This document shows positions 10,697 to 21,273 of a stretch of 64,000 nt of DNA, in pieces. Position 1 is the stretch's first letter. Every line of letters begins with the position of its first letter. Source of the DNA: Pantoea sp. AS-PWVM4. Lineage in GTDB: Bacteria > Pseudomonadota > Gammaproteobacteria > Enterobacterales > Enterobacteriaceae. The notes below the pieces were generated by a model that ran no database searches, was not told the origin of the DNA, and saw only the letters and a program-made list of their open reading frames with translations. The translations under genes and the position numbers were made by a program. The stretch spans positions 222,717-286,716 of the forward strand of contig NZ_ASZC01000005.1 of assembly GCF_000468095.1 (NCBI RefSeq), written 5' to 3'.

Positions 10697-11701
10697 TTAA
10701 CGCGTGGCGTTAGAGGGGGCCTTCATATAACGGAAGAAATCGCTATCCGGGCTTAAAACCAGAATATCCTGATTATCCGCAAAGCTGTTCTCGTAAGCAC
10801 GCAGGCTGCGGATAAAGGCGTAGAAATCCGGATCCTGACTGAATGCATCAGCAAACAGTTTCGCCGCTTCAGCATCCCCTTCACCGCGGGTGATCAACGC
10901 CTGACGCTGCGCTTCAGCCAGCGTACGGGTTACCTGATAATCCGCCTGAGCACGCAATTTTTCCGCCTCTTCCTGGCCTTGTGAACGCTGACTACGCGCA
11001 ACCGCTTCACGCTCAGCGCGCATACGGTTGTAAATAGCGTCAGACACTTCTGTCGGCAGGTTGATCTGCTTAATGCGTACGTCGACCACCTCAATACCCA
11101 GCGCCGCCATACTGTTCGGGTTCGGTGCCGGTTCATTGCTGTTGGTTTCACGCTCCACTCGTGCTGCCGCGTTGGCAATCGCGTCGTCGGCCGCTGGCGT
11201 CTGAACTTCGTCATCGTTGCCCGCGCTACCAGTGTTCAGCGCATCGCGAACATCAGTGGTCAAACGACCACGGGAGTCAGTCACGATGTCTTTCACGTCC
11301 AGACGTCCCATTTCAGAACGCAGACGGTCGCTGAATTTACGTTTCAGCAGCACTTCAGCCTGCGAAACGTCACCACCACCCGTTGCCAGGTAGTAACGGC
11401 TGAAATCACTGATACGCCATTTGATGTAGGAATCAACAATCAGATCTTTTTTCTCTTTGGTGACAAAACGATCTGCCTGGTTGTCCATCGTCTGAATACG
11501 TGCGTCCAGCGATTTCACGGTTTCAATAAACGGGATCTTGAAATGCAGACCCGGCGCGTACACCAGCGGTTTGTTTTCGCTGTCACGCAGAACCTTGCCG
11601 AAACGCAACACGATACCGCGCTGGCCTTCCTGTACCACGAACAGTGACGCGTAAAGCACCACCAGCACTACGATAATTACGGCGATAATTGGCTTACGCA
11701 T
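10697..11701 (-). CDS. hflC: FtsH-protease modulator HflC
   Basis: This 334-residue SPFH/prohibitin-family protein (same length as E. coli) is anchored by one N-terminal membrane helix (about 4-20), with the rest in the periplasm. It pairs with HflK to form the large cage around FtsH that limits degradation of membrane substrates. The SPFH domain covers about 20-210 and is followed by a helical coiled coil with REAVARSQRSQGQEEAEK. Its start lies 3 nt after the hflK stop, indicating translational coupling. Confidence 0.97.
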   Translation of the reverse strand: MRKPIIAVIIVVLVVLYASLFVVQEGQRGIVLRFGKVLRDSENKPLVYAPGLHFKIPFIETVKSLDARIQTMDNQADRFVTKEKKDLIVDSYIKWRISDFSRYYLATGGGDVSQAEVLLKRKFSDRLRSEMGRLDVKDIVTDSRGRLTTDVRDALNTGSAGNDDEVQTPAADDAIANAAARVERETNSNEPAPNPNSMAALGIEVVDVRIKQINLPTEVSDAIYNRMRAEREAVARSQRSQGQEEAEKLRAQADYQVTRTLAEAQRQALITRGEGDAEAAKLFADAFSQDPDFYAFIRSLRAYENSFADNQDILVLSPDSDFFRYMKAPSNATR

Positions 11702-11704
11702 CGA

Positions 11705-12946
11705 TTATTCCCTCCCCATACGCTGGGTATCGTTACGCAGCGCATTAGCGCGACGCTGATCCATGATGCTGCTCGGACTGTACGATGAAGTGTCGCTATT
11801 GCTGGCGCTGCTATCTGAAACCGGCGGCAGCTTCATCAAATCGGTATTTTTCTGGCCAGGCTGGCCTGGGGCTGCCTGAGCGCCACGCATCAGCTGATCC
11901 AGCGGCAGGACCATCAGGTTGTTGCCACGATCGTTAACCAGCACTTTGCGGGTATGGCTGAGCACGCGTTCCATACTTTCGATGTAGAGACGCTCTCTGG
12001 TGATTTGCGGAGCGGCTTTATATTCCGGCAACATGCGAGCAAAACGCGCCACTTCACCCTGCGCTTCCAGCACGGTACGCTCTTTGTAAGCGCGCGCCTC
12101 TTCAAGGATACGCTGTGCCTGACCATTCGCGCGCGGCTGTACTTCGTTAGCATAAGCTTCTGCTTCACGTACGTACTGCTCGCGGTTTTCACGCGCGGCA
12201 ATCGCATCATCAAATGAGGCTTTCACCTCTTCCGGTGGACGTGCCGCCTGGAAGTTCACATCGAGCAGCGTGATACCCATGTTGTATGGACGGATGGTTT
12301 CGTCTATTTCACGCTGGGTATCGCTACGCACCACGGTACGGCCTTCCGTCAGGATACGATCCATAGTGGAACGACCAATCACGCCACGCAGCGCGCTGTC
12401 AGTTGCCTGGCGCAGGCTATCGTCAGCACTGGTCACGGCAAACAGATAACGCTCCGGATCGGTCACGCGATACTGCACGTTCATTTCCACGCGCACCACG
12501 TTTTCATCCGACGTCAGCATCACGCCAGAAGCGGCGAGTTCACGCACCGCCTCCACGTTGACGGCCTGGACATGGTCGATAAAAGTAGGTTTCCAGTTGA
12601 GACCAGGCTCAACCAGATGGCTGAATTTGCCGAAACGGGTGACGACGCCGCGCTCCGCTTCTTTAATGGTGTAGAACCCGCTGGCCGCCCAGATGATCAC
12701 TGCCGCAGCGGCAACGATGCCAACCAATTTGCCACCGCTACCACCGCTGCGCTGGCCGTTGTTGTCACTCTGTTTGCCACCGCCCAGTCCACCGAGTTTT
12801 TTACTCAGTTTACGGAAGATATCATCCAGATCAGGTGGTCCCTGATCGCGACCTCCTTTGTTTCCCCCAGAGTTGCCGCCTTGATTATTGCTGCTTCCCC
12901 ACGGGTCGCGGTCCTGTCCGTTATTACCGGGCTGATTCCACGCCAT
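11705..12946 (-). CDS. hflK: FtsH-protease modulator HflK
   Basis: The protein has 413 residues (E. coli 419). A Gly/Asn-rich cytoplasmic N-terminus (about 1-70) contains the conserved GGRDQGPPDLDDIFRKLSKK block. One membrane helix follows (about 72-92), then a periplasmic SPFH domain and coiled coil. It forms the HflKC complex with HflC around FtsH. I chose the ATG at 12946 because the protein then begins MAWNQPGNN as in E. coli, and GGAG lies upstream; the longer frame to 13030 adds 28 non-homologous residues and would overlap hflX. The C-terminus is Ser/Asn-rich and poorly conserved. Confidence 0.95.
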   Translation of the reverse strand: MAWNQPGNNGQDRDPWGSSNNQGGNSGGNKGGRDQGPPDLDDIFRKLSKKLGGLGGGKQSDNNGQRSGGSGGKLVGIVAAAAVIIWAASGFYTIKEAERGVVTRFGKFSHLVEPGLNWKPTFIDHVQAVNVEAVRELAASGVMLTSDENVVRVEMNVQYRVTDPERYLFAVTSADDSLRQATDSALRGVIGRSTMDRILTEGRTVVRSDTQREIDETIRPYNMGITLLDVNFQAARPPEEVKASFDDAIAARENREQYVREAEAYANEVQPRANGQAQRILEEARAYKERTVLEAQGEVARFARMLPEYKAAPQITRERLYIESMERVLSHTRKVLVNDRGNNLMVLPLDQLMRGAQAAPGQPGQKNTDLMKLPPVSDSSASNSDTSSYSPSSIMDQRRANALRNDTQRMGRE

Positions 12947-13026
12947 GTCTCTACTCCATTTATTGTATTTACGTTTTACCTTACAGCCGATGTACAGGCT
13001 GTTCCGGTAAATGAGTTGGGCAACGG

Positions 13027-14307
13027 TCAAACAATATAACTGGCTAGCGACGGCTCTTGTTTACATAAACGACGCCAGTCCACAATCGGCATTCGTACGT
13101 GTAAACCTACACTGCCATCATCTTCATTCCACTCTTTCTCAATCGCCTGTAACTGGTAAAAACGACTGCGCAGACGCCCGGCTTCCGGTGGTAAACGCAG
13201 ATCATACTGCGCAATTTCACCCGCCAGACGTTCTGATAGTGCCTGCCATAATAATGGCAGACCGACACCGGTCTGCGCGGAAAGCCAGACGCGAATCGGT
13301 TTGTTCTCTTCATCACGGTCGATACGCGGTTCGAAACCATCCAGCATATCGATTTTGTTCATGATCAGCAGGGAAGGGATTTCATCGGCCTCAATCTCTG
13401 CCAACACTTCATTAACTGCCTCGATGTTGTCATTGACGCGTAAATCAGCCGCATCAATCACATGCATCAGTAAGGTGGCCTGACGCGTTTCCTGCAATGT
13501 TGCCTTAAACGCCGCCACCAAATCGTGAGGCAGGTGACGAATAAAACCTACCGTATCTGCCAGCACCACTTCCCCCACATCCGCCACATTAAGACGGCGT
13601 AAGGTCGGATCCAGCGTCGCAAACAGCTGATCCGCAGCATAAACATCCGCTGACGTGATGGCGTTGAACAGGGTGGATTTACCGGCGTTGGTGTATCCCA
13701 CCAACGAAACGGTTGGCACATCGGCTTTAGCGCGCGCCTGTCGTCCCTGTTCACGCTGTTTTTCCACGCGCTCAAGACGGGAAAGGATCAGACTGATACG
13801 GTTGCGCAGCAAACGACGGTCCGTTTCCAGCTGGGTTTCACCCGGACCACGCAAACCGATACCGCCTTTCTGGCGCTCAAGGTGCGTCCAGCCACGAACC
13901 AGACGCGTTGCCAGATGGCGTAGCTGTGCCAGCTCGACCTGCAATTTACCCTCATGGGTACGGGCGCGCTGAGCAAAAATATCGAGAATTAAGCCGGTGC
14001 GATCGACAACGCGACATTCGCACAGCCGCTCAAGATTTCGTTCCTGAGCAGGGGATAAGGCATGATCGAATAAAACGACCGATGCTCCACTCGCTTTCAC
14101 CGCATCGGCAATTTCAACTGCCTTTCCTTCACCGACAAAATATTTGGGATGTGGCGCTTTACGGCTGCCAGTAATAACCTGCAGCGCTTCGACGCCCGCA
14201 GAAGAGACAAGAGTTTCAAACTCCTGCAAATCTTCCAGCTCTTTGTCTTGGGAGAACCAGATGTGTACCAGTACGGCCTGCTCACCGGCATCATAACGGT
14301 CAAACAA
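13027..14307 (-). CDS. hflX: Ribosome-associated GTPase HflX
   Basis: This 426-residue GTPase of the Obg-HflX superfamily, identical in length to E. coli HflX, splits and rescues stalled or heat-damaged 70S ribosomes. The N-terminal HflX domain (about 1-195) carries the glycine-rich stretch [13 protein letters not shown]. The G domain starts with the P-loop GYTNAGKST (about 204-212), then DTVGF and NKID. It lies 80 nt after hfq on the same strand, in the conserved hfq-hflX-hflK-hflC order. Confidence 0.97.
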   Translation of the reverse strand: MFDRYDAGEQAVLVHIWFSQDKELEDLQEFETLVSSAGVEALQVITGSRKAPHPKYFVGEGKAVEIADAVKASGASVVLFDHALSPAQERNLERLCECRVVDRTGLILDIFAQRARTHEGKLQVELAQLRHLATRLVRGWTHLERQKGGIGLRGPGETQLETDRRLLRNRISLILSRLERVEKQREQGRQARAKADVPTVSLVGYTNAGKSTLFNAITSADVYAADQLFATLDPTLRRLNVADVGEVVLADTVGFIRHLPHDLVAAFKATLQETRQATLLMHVIDAADLRVNDNIEAVNEVLAEIEADEIPSLLIMNKIDMLDGFEPRIDRDEENKPIRVWLSAQTGVGLPLLWQALSERLAGEIAQYDLRLPPEAGRLRSRFYQLQAIEKEWNEDDGSVGLHVRMPIVDWRRLCKQEPSLASYIV

Positions 14308-14387
14308 GCTATAACCTCGCTAAAATAAATAACCAGGACGGGAAAACGTTCGCGCTCTCCAGCCCTGGCTTCACGGCAACACAAAAA

Positions 14388-14699
14388 TTATTCTGCGTTA
14401 TCGCCGTCTTGTTGTGGCTGCGACTGAGCGGCCTGGTTGCTTCCGCCGTGGTGGTAGTTACTGCTTCCGCCGCCCGCATTGTTGCTATGGTGCGATACCG
14501 GACGAGAAGGAACCACTGTAGAGATGGCGTGCTTATACACCATCTGGCTAACTGTGTTTTTCAACAAAATAACGAACTGATCGAAGGATTCAATCTGCCC
14601 TTGCAGCTTAATACCATTCACCAAATAGATCGAAACCGGTACACGTTCACGACGCAGTGCGTTCAAAAACGGGTCTTGTAATGATTGCCCCTTAGCCAT
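14388..14699 (-). CDS. hfq: RNA chaperone Hfq
   Basis: This 103-residue Sm-like hexameric RNA chaperone (E. coli 102) pairs small RNAs with mRNAs. The Sm1 and Sm2 core (residues 1-66), with [25 protein letters not shown] and the [10 protein letters not shown] strand, looks fully conserved. The tail is rich in Gly, Asn, His and Gln and is acidic at the very end, as expected for the disordered C-terminus. A GGAAAAG sequence precedes the ATG. It follows miaA by about 100 nt. Confidence 0.98.
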   Translation of the reverse strand: MAKGQSLQDPFLNALRRERVPVSIYLVNGIKLQGQIESFDQFVILLKNTVSQMVYKHAISTVVPSRPVSHHSNNAGGGSSNYHHGGSNQAAQSQPQQDGDNAE

Positions 14700-14801
14700 T
14701 CTATCTTTTCCTTATATGCTTGTTGTTTGTTACTTTTTGAACCGTGGTTCAGAAAAACTGCGTAAAAAATTTGCGCACGATAACGGATCAATTGTACACA
14801 A

Positions 14802-15752
14802 TCATCCCTGCTTCGCACTAACAACCTGAAGCACCGCATTACGCGCTAAATCTGGCTCGTCACTGTCTAACCAGTGCACGTCAGGCCAGCCACGTAACCA
14901 GGTCATCTGGCGTTTCGCGAGCTGCCGGGTTGCGCAAATTCCCCGATAAACCATTTCGTTGTAATCGATTTCGCCAGTGAGGTAAGACCACATTTGACGA
15001 TAACCAACACAGCGAATGGAAGGCATATCCGTATGCAAATCACCTCGTGCAAACAGAGCGCGAGCCTCCGCTTCAAACCCTGACGCCAGCATCTGGTTGT
15101 AACGCAACGCAATGCGTTGATGTAGCAATTCGCGATTCGCCGGAGCGATTGCGAACTGATACACGTCGTAGGGTAACGCTTCACCGGATGTTTTTGTCAG
15201 TTCCGTTAAAGTTTTACCCGAAATAAAAAAAACTTCCAGTGCTCGCGAAAGTCTCTGCGGATCATTCGGATGAATACGACCACCGGCGACCGGATCGATT
15301 TCACACAGCTGACGGTGCAAGGCATCCCAACCTTTCTCCGCCGCCATTTGCTCTATCCGCTGACGCACGTCCGGATCGGCCGAGGGCAGCGGCGACAATC
15401 CTTCAAGCAACGCCTTGAAGTAGAGCATGGTTCCACCAACAAGCAACGGAATCTTACCCCTTTGGGTGATTTCCGCCATTTCTGCCAACGCATCACGACG
15501 AAACTCGGCAGCGGAATACGCCTCCGCCGGGTCGCGAATGTCCAGCAAGCGATGGGGTGCCTGCGCTAACTCCTCTTCGGACGGCTTCGCCGTGCCAATA
15601 TCCATCCCGCGATAGATTAAGGCAGAGTCAACGCTAATAAGTTCCACCGGAAGCTGCTGACGCAAAGAAATTGCCAGCGCCGTCTTACCGGAGGCAGTCG
15701 GGCCCATCAAAAAAATTGCCTTAGGCCGGCTAGCCTGGTTCAGTTCACTCAT
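14802..15752 (-). CDS. miaA: tRNA dimethylallyltransferase MiaA
   Basis: The enzyme (316 residues, as in E. coli) transfers a dimethylallyl group to A37 of tRNAs that read codons starting with U, the first step of ms2i6A synthesis. The P-loop GPTASGKT is at residues 17-24, and the conserved [16 protein letters not shown] and [13 protein letters not shown] motifs are present. Its start overlaps the mutL stop by 8 nt, the same coupling seen in the E. coli amiB-mutL-miaA-hfq operon. In E. coli heat-shock promoters for hfq lie inside miaA. Confidence 0.97.
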   Translation of the reverse strand: MSELNQASRPKAIFLMGPTASGKTALAISLRQQLPVELISVDSALIYRGMDIGTAKPSEEELAQAPHRLLDIRDPAEAYSAAEFRRDALAEMAEITQRGKIPLLVGGTMLYFKALLEGLSPLPSADPDVRQRIEQMAAEKGWDALHRQLCEIDPVAGGRIHPNDPQRLSRALEVFFISGKTLTELTKTSGEALPYDVYQFAIAPANRELLHQRIALRYNQMLASGFEAEARALFARGDLHTDMPSIRCVGYRQMWSYLTGEIDYNEMVYRGICATRQLAKRQMTWLRGWPDVHWLDSDEPDLARNAVLQVVSAKQG

Positions 15753-17586
15753 GCTTCAACGCGTTAATCGCGCTCTCAATCTCAACGGCCTGTAACAGGC
15801 CAGAAGGCGGCGACTTTAACAGTTGCGGGCATAGCCGTTCCAGCTCCGCCAGCAACGTAATCGCCTGCGAGTGATTCCAGTGCGGGGCTTCTGCATTGTC
15901 ACGACGGGCCAGCCACTGGGCCAGTGCGAACGCAGAAACCTCTTGCTGCCGGGCGAGATAGCCTAACAGTTCTGGAATCAAGATTTGTAAATTTTGTGTG
16001 CGTAACGGTAAAGGCACCGCGCGGAGCGTCACATGCTGCCCTTCCCGTTGTAAATCAATGCCCATCGCCGTTAACAATGCCGCTTGTCGGTCAATTACCG
16101 CCATCTCCTCCGCCGCGACTTTCAGCCTGACAGGGATCAGTAACGGCTGTGGTTTCAGCCCTTCTTCTCCAGGTTGCAACTGGGCCTGTTTTAGCCAACG
16201 CGCGGCCACCGGTAAAGAGAGTAATTGCAGCGTATCGCCACGCTCCAGCAAGGCATAACATTGACGAACTACGCTCAGTACCCGCCCAAAGCTTTGCACA
16301 TGAGCCGCAAGCGGTGTTTCGCTTGCGGGTTTAGGCACGGGGGCCGGGACGGATGGCGCTTTTGCCGGCGTCGGCACGCTGACCGGCGTTTGTATCAGTT
16401 TCTGATAGGCCGCCCCTTCACGCGTGCTATAGCCTGGCTCTTGCGACTGCCAGCCACCGCCCGCCGCGCCTGAGCGACGTGGCGTTGCCGCTGGCTGGGA
16501 AAAATGATTTCCGCCCGCCGCCTGCCGGTTCTCCGGCTGCCACTGTGGCGCAGGTTCTTCTGCGTGTGCAATCGGTAATTCAGCAGCACGGCTGGCCTGT
16601 AAGGCGCTCATCACCCCTTGCCAGATAAAATCATGGACCAGACGTGACTGGTGAAAACGGACTTCGTGCTTGGCCGGATGAACGTTAACATCCACCTGGT
16701 GCGGATCAATTTCCAGATAAAGCACGTAAGCCGGTTGCTGCTCATCACCTAACTGGGTTTGATAGGCCTGGCGAATGGCGTGATTGATCAGCTTATCGCG
16801 CATCATACGGCCATTGACGTAGCAATATTGCAGGTCCGTCACCTGACGTGAACCGGCCGGATCAGCCACCCAGCCGCGCAGGGCCAAATCATCATGCTGC
16901 CAGTCAATCCTCAGCGCATGCTGCATAAAGGTGGTGCCGCAAATCGCCCCAAGTCGGCGCTCACGCTGTGCATCCTGAGTCACACCACGGTACTGGCGCA
17001 TCAACTTACCGTTATGGCTGAGCGAGATCGCCACATCGAAACGCGCCAGCGCAATACGACGAATCACTTCATCAATGTGGGTAAACTCGGTTTTCTCCGT
17101 ACGCATGAATTTGCGGCGGGCCGGGGTGTTGTAAAACAGGTCGAGGACTTCCAGCGTGGTGCCAACCGGATGTGCCGCCGGTTTAACCGTGACCGCCATA
17201 TCCCGCCCTTCGGCGTAGGCCTGCCAGGCTTCGGTTTGCTCTTCGGTACGTGAAGTGAGCGTCAGGCGGGACACCGAACTGATACTGGCGAGCGCTTCGC
17301 CACGGAAGCCCAGGCTGACAATGGCTTCGAGATCGTCCAGCGAGGCAATTTTGCTGGTTGCATGTCGCGCCAGTGCCATCGCCAGTTCATCTTTAGCTAT
17401 CCCACAACCGTTATCACGAATGCGGATTAACTTTGCGCCGCCCTTTTCGATGTCCACATCGATACGCGTGGCCCCGGCATCGAGGCTGTTTTCCACCAGC
17501 TCTTTCACCACCGATGCCGGACGCTCCACCACTTCGCCTGCGGCGATCTGGTTTGCCAGCTGTGGCGGTAAAATCTGTATAGGCAT
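15745..17586 (-). CDS. mutL: DNA mismatch repair protein MutL
   Basis: This 613-residue mismatch-repair coordinator (E. coli 615) links MutS to MutH and UvrD. The N-terminal GHKL ATPase domain shows the standard motifs: Glu29 and Asn33 in the first helix, DNGCGI at 58-63 and GFRGEAL at 93-99. A Pro/Ala-rich linker lies at about 335-430, followed by the C-terminal dimerisation domain. The endonuclease motif DQHAxxExxxxE is absent, as expected in a MutH-containing lineage. The ATG at 17586 follows AAGGA and gives the MPIQ start; an upstream frame to 17616 adds ten non-homologous residues. Confidence 0.97.
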   Translation of the reverse strand: MPIQILPPQLANQIAAGEVVERPASVVKELVENSLDAGATRIDVDIEKGGAKLIRIRDNGCGIAKDELAMALARHATSKIASLDDLEAIVSLGFRGEALASISSVSRLTLTSRTEEQTEAWQAYAEGRDMAVTVKPAAHPVGTTLEVLDLFYNTPARRKFMRTEKTEFTHIDEVIRRIALARFDVAISLSHNGKLMRQYRGVTQDAQRERRLGAICGTTFMQHALRIDWQHDDLALRGWVADPAGSRQVTDLQYCYVNGRMMRDKLINHAIRQAYQTQLGDEQQPAYVLYLEIDPHQVDVNVHPAKHEVRFHQSRLVHDFIWQGVMSALQASRAAELPIAHAEEPAPQWQPENRQAAGGNHFSQPAATPRRSGAAGGGWQSQEPGYSTREGAAYQKLIQTPVSVPTPAKAPSVPAPVPKPASETPLAAHVQSFGRVLSVVRQCYALLERGDTLQLLSLPVAARWLKQAQLQPGEEGLKPQPLLIPVRLKVAAEEMAVIDRQAALLTAMGIDLQREGQHVTLRAVPLPLRTQNLQILIPELLGYLARQQEVSAFALAQWLARRDNAEAPHWNHSQAITLLAELERLCPQLLKSPPSGLLQAVEIESAINALKHE

Positions 17587-17629
17587 GGTGGTGATCCTTG
17601 TAGCTGGCTGGCCCACCAGGGGCCAGCAA

Positions 17630-19279
17630 TCAGGATTGCGGGATTTTCAGAGTTTGCCCCAACATCACGTTAGAGGACTTCATATTATTGGCCTGCATGA
17701 TGGCATTGGGGCTAACGCCATAATGGGCGGCAATTGCGGTTAACGAGTCACCGCGCACTACCTTATGGCGAACCGGACCACGCGAGGCACTTGCGGTGAC
17801 GGTCGATTTCGCCGGCACCTTCAGGCGTTGCCCAACCCAAACCACATCACGTTTCAGGCTGTTCATCTCGCGCAGCGTTGCCATACTGACACCGTATTTT
17901 GCGGCAATACCTGACAAGGTTTCACCACGCGTCACGGTATGGCGTTGTGTCGCACCCGTATATTGCACCGTGCCTGTCGCCGGATTACTGGCGACGCTTA
18001 CCACTGGCGCGTTATCCAGCGGGCGGTTTTCTTCCCTGGGGACCGATTGCAACGGGTGCGCCAGGAAGTAATTACGTAACCCTTTATAAATCGACTGGGC
18101 AATCTTCTCCTGATAAGCGCTACTGCCCAGCAGCCGCTCCTCAGTCAAATTACTGATAAAGCCGGTTTCGACCAATAAAGAAGGGATATCCGGTGAACGT
18201 AATACGCCGAGGCTGGCATGCTCAGGCAGACGTTTATGCAACGGCGTGATGCCACGCAACTGCTGCAACACCTTCACCGCCACATCATAGCCAACGCGCT
18301 GCGAATGGCCGAATTGCAGATCCAATACCGCCTGACTCAGATAGGGATCGGCCTGGGTATTCGCCAGCAGATCGCCTGCGCCGCCCAGCAGTTCTGATTG
18401 TTTCTCTTTCTGTTCCAGCCAGTTTGCCATTTCGCTGTTCGCGCGACGGTTGGATAGCACCCACACCGAGGCGCCGGTTGCTGAGTGGCTGGGTGCCGCA
18501 TCGGCGTGAATGGATACCAGCAGGTTGGCGTTTTCTTTGCGCGCAACGTCAGAGCGGCCCATCACCGAGATAAAGTAGTCACCGGTACGCGTCAGGACCG
18601 GTTTAAACATGGGGTCCTGATCCATCAATGCTTTCAATTTACGTGCGATGGCGATGGTGACATTTTTCTCATGCAAACCACGCTGCCCGGTCGCACCGGG
18701 GTCCTGGCCGCCGTGACCGGCATCAATCGCGACGATCACCGGTTCGTTACGACTCACCGCGCCACCGGGACGGATGGTGGTATTACTGCTGCTGACCGTG
18801 GTTACCGGGTTAGCGTTAAACGGATTTCCCTGACTGCTGCTCGTGGTTTCGCGCACCGAGCTGACCGGTGCCGCATTGCGTTTCGCCGTTTGCGTACCGC
18901 GAATGGTGAACACCACGCGATACTGATTGCCATCACGCTGAGTCGTTGCGCGGGTACGCGCAGCCTGGGTTAATTCAAATACCAGACGAATGCTCTGCTT
19001 ATCTTGTGGCTTACTGTTACGGATACGCTTAACGATATTTTCGCCGCTGAACGTCAGCGGCAATCCCTGAATATTGCCGCTCTGGCGGATATCCAGTACC
19101 ACGCGATCGGGGTTGTGCAACGGAAAGAAACCATAAACAGGCTGGCCATTAAAGCTCAGGGTGACCGTCGCCTGACTGTCACCGTTATCGACTTTGATAT
19201 CGGCTAATGTGGCGGCCAGCGCCGAGGTGGAGAACAGACAGAGCAGCGCCAGCAACGCCATTTTCATCCGTGACATCAT
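17630..19279 (-). CDS. amiB: N-acetylmuramoyl-L-alanine amidase AmiB with two LysM repeats
   Basis: This 549-residue periplasmic zinc amidase cleaves septal peptidoglycan during cell separation; its partner activator is EnvC. A signal peptide (about 1-22) is followed by an AMIN targeting domain (about 23-130), a low-complexity linker, and the Amidase_3 domain (about 180-415) with [20 protein letters not shown] and VETGFISN. Two C-terminal LysM repeats (about 445-492 and 503-549) should bind glycan strands. E. coli K-12 AmiB has 445 residues and lacks them. I chose the ATG at 19279, whose ATGA overlaps the tsaE stop, giving translational coupling; a GTG at 19294 is the alternative. Confidence 0.95.
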   Translation of the reverse strand: MMSRMKMALLALLCLFSTSALAATLADIKVDNGDSQATVTLSFNGQPVYGFFPLHNPDRVVLDIRQSGNIQGLPLTFSGENIVKRIRNSKPQDKQSIRLVFELTQAARTRATTQRDGNQYRVVFTIRGTQTAKRNAAPVSSVRETTSSSQGNPFNANPVTTVSSSNTTIRPGGAVSRNEPVIVAIDAGHGGQDPGATGQRGLHEKNVTIAIARKLKALMDQDPMFKPVLTRTGDYFISVMGRSDVARKENANLLVSIHADAAPSHSATGASVWVLSNRRANSEMANWLEQKEKQSELLGGAGDLLANTQADPYLSQAVLDLQFGHSQRVGYDVAVKVLQQLRGITPLHKRLPEHASLGVLRSPDIPSLLVETGFISNLTEERLLGSSAYQEKIAQSIYKGLRNYFLAHPLQSVPREENRPLDNAPVVSVASNPATGTVQYTGATQRHTVTRGETLSGIAAKYGVSMATLREMNSLKRDVVWVGQRLKVPAKSTVTASASRGPVRHKVVRGDSLTAIAAHYGVSPNAIMQANNMKSSNVMLGQTLKIPQS

Positions 19280-19752
19280 GCCTGATCCCTGCACTGCTGG
19301 AACTGTTGCAACAGGGTTTCGCCCTGCGCTGAAACTGCCTGGAGTTCTGCTTCACGCGCATTGTCAACGTAACGCAATGTCAGCGCCAGGTCCGGTTCAG
19401 GTAAGACACCCGCACCCTGCTGTGGCCATTCAACCAGGCAAATGGCATCGCCGCTGAAATAGTCGCGAATTCCCATAAACTCCAGTTCTTCCGGATCGGC
19501 CAAACGATACAGGTCGAAGTGGTATAACGTACGGCTATCCAGCGTATAGGGTTCGACCAACGTATAAGTCGGGCTTTTAACATTGCCCTGATGGCCCAGC
19601 GCCTGCAAAAAACCACGACTGAATGTCGTTTTACCCGCGCCCAAATCGCCATATAAATAAATCACCAGCGCGCTGTTGCATACGCGAGCCAGCTGCGCGC
19701 CAAGTTCAAGAGTTGCCGCTTCATCGGGCAAAGAAATAACACAGGTCTTCAT
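19276..19752 (-). CDS. tsaE: tRNA threonylcarbamoyladenosine synthesis ATPase TsaE
   Basis: This 158-residue P-loop ATPase (E. coli YjeE 153) works with TsaB and TsaD to install t6A37 in tRNAs that read ANN codons. The Walker A motif GDLGAGKT is at residues 35-42, followed by the T-F-S-R-G-F stretch typical of the family. [18 protein letters not shown] marks the C-terminal Trp/Pro region. It begins 3 nt after the nnr stop and overlaps amiB by 4 nt (ATGA). Confidence 0.96.
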   Translation of the reverse strand: MKTCVISLPDEAATLELGAQLARVCNSALVIYLYGDLGAGKTTFSRGFLQALGHQGNVKSPTYTLVEPYTLDSRTLYHFDLYRLADPEELEFMGIRDYFSGDAICLVEWPQQGAGVLPEPDLALTLRYVDNAREAELQAVSAQGETLLQQFQQCRDQA

Positions 19753-19755
19753 TCT

Positions 19756-21273
19756 TTATTGTTGGATCATCTCTGGATTAACAAACTGCCACAGCAGCTC
19801 GAACAAATCAGTGGCCAGCATACCGCGTGTACCGCGCTGGCGGGCAACGGCGTCCGCTGCTGCACCATGCGCCACGCAGCCTGCACAGGCCGCATTAAAC
19901 AGGGCCAGTTTCTGGCCCATCAGCGCGGCAATAATGCCGCTTAATATATCGCCCATACCGCCAGAGGCCATACCGGCATTGCCAACATCGGCAATGACCA
20001 GGTCTCCCTGGTCATCAGCGATCACCGTACCCGCCCCTTTCAACACCACGACGCCGCCGTAGCGTTTGACCAATGTCTGGGCGGCATGGATGCGGTCGCT
20101 CTCAATTTCGCTGGTCTTGACGCCCAGCAGACGCGCCGCTTCGCCGGGATGCGGCGTAATGATGCGATTCTGACGGTAATCCGCATTGATTGCCAGCAGG
20201 TTGAGCGCATCCGCATCCCAAAGCATCGGCTTTTCGCAGGCTACAACCGTTTTCAGCGCCTGTTTACCCCAATCGCGCTGGCCTAAGCCAGGGCCAATGG
20301 CAATCACATCCGCCCATTCCAACGCCTGCTGTAGCCGTTCTTCGACCAGCGCATCCACCATCAGTTCCGGTCGGGCGGTCAGTATTGGCGCGATATTATC
20401 TTCATGCGTCAGTACGCGCACAAGCCCTGCCCCGGCACGCAATGCTGCTTCTGCCGTCATGCGAATCGCGCCCGCCGTCCCCCGATCCCCGCCAACCACC
20501 AGTAAACGACCATGATCGCCCTTATGCGAGGTGGCTTTGCGCGGCTTCAGCCAACGAGAGAGGTCCTGAGCATCAACACGCTGCATCGGTGCCGGGTTAC
20601 CCGCAAGAAAGGCCGACAGCCCCAGCTCATCGACATGTAATTGCCCGATATAATCACGCGCTTTGCCAGTGAGTTGTCCGGGTTTCAACACAATCATGCT
20701 TAAGGTATGCGCGGCCAGCATAGTCGCCCCCGGTGCCGTACCGTTGGCTGCCACCAGCCCAGAAGGCATGTCGATTGCCAGCACCGGTGCCGCATGATCA
20801 TTGGCGAGCGTAATCAGATGGTCATAAGGTGCAGCAGGCGCACGGTTCAGCCCGGTGCCGAGCAGAGCATCAATGATCACCTCAACCTGTTCCGGCCAGC
20901 AGGCATCGGCTGCATGAATCACTCCGCCTGCCGCCAGCCATGCTTCGCGCGCTTGCTGCGCTTCTTCCGGTAGCGGTTTGCTGCCTTCACACGCCAGCAG
21001 CGTGACCGTGATGCCTGCCGCTTGCGCCAGCCGCGCCACCACATATCCATCGCCACCGTTGTTGCCGTGCCCGCAGAGAACCAACCAGTGGCTGGCTTGA
21101 GGCCATAAGCGACGTGCCAGTTCATAGCTGGCCTGCCCGGCGCGCTGCATCAGTTCATACAGGGTCAGTCCCAGGCTGTCGGCGGCATCGCGCTCCAGTT
21201 TTCCTATCGCCTGCGCAGGCCAGACAGAGTGTGATAAACTGCGCGTGTTAGCGTTCAATTCCTGGTTTCTCAT
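19756..21273 (-). CDS. nnr: Bifunctional NAD(P)H-hydrate epimerase/dehydratase Nnr
   Basis: This 505-residue fused repair enzyme (E. coli YjeF 515) handles damaged, hydrated NAD(P)H. The N-terminal YjeF_N epimerase domain (about 1-225) has CGHGNNGGDGYVVAR. The C-terminal ADP-dependent dehydratase domain (about 230-500) has KGDHGRLLVVGGD, PHPGEAARLL and GNAGMASGGMGD, the last containing the catalytic aspartate. A GAGAGG sequence stands 7 nt before the ATG. That ATG shares the tetramer CATG (21271-21274) with the start codon of divergent queG. Confidence 0.96.
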   Translation of the reverse strand: MRNQELNANTRSLSHSVWPAQAIGKLERDAADSLGLTLYELMQRAGQASYELARRLWPQASHWLVLCGHGNNGGDGYVVARLAQAAGITVTLLACEGSKPLPEEAQQAREAWLAAGGVIHAADACWPEQVEVIIDALLGTGLNRAPAAPYDHLITLANDHAAPVLAIDMPSGLVAANGTAPGATMLAAHTLSMIVLKPGQLTGKARDYIGQLHVDELGLSAFLAGNPAPMQRVDAQDLSRWLKPRKATSHKGDHGRLLVVGGDRGTAGAIRMTAEAALRAGAGLVRVLTHEDNIAPILTARPELMVDALVEERLQQALEWADVIAIGPGLGQRDWGKQALKTVVACEKPMLWDADALNLLAINADYRQNRIITPHPGEAARLLGVKTSEIESDRIHAAQTLVKRYGGVVVLKGAGTVIADDQGDLVIADVGNAGMASGGMGDILSGIIAALMGQKLALFNAACAGCVAHGAAADAVARQRGTRGMLATDLFELLWQFVNPEMIQQ

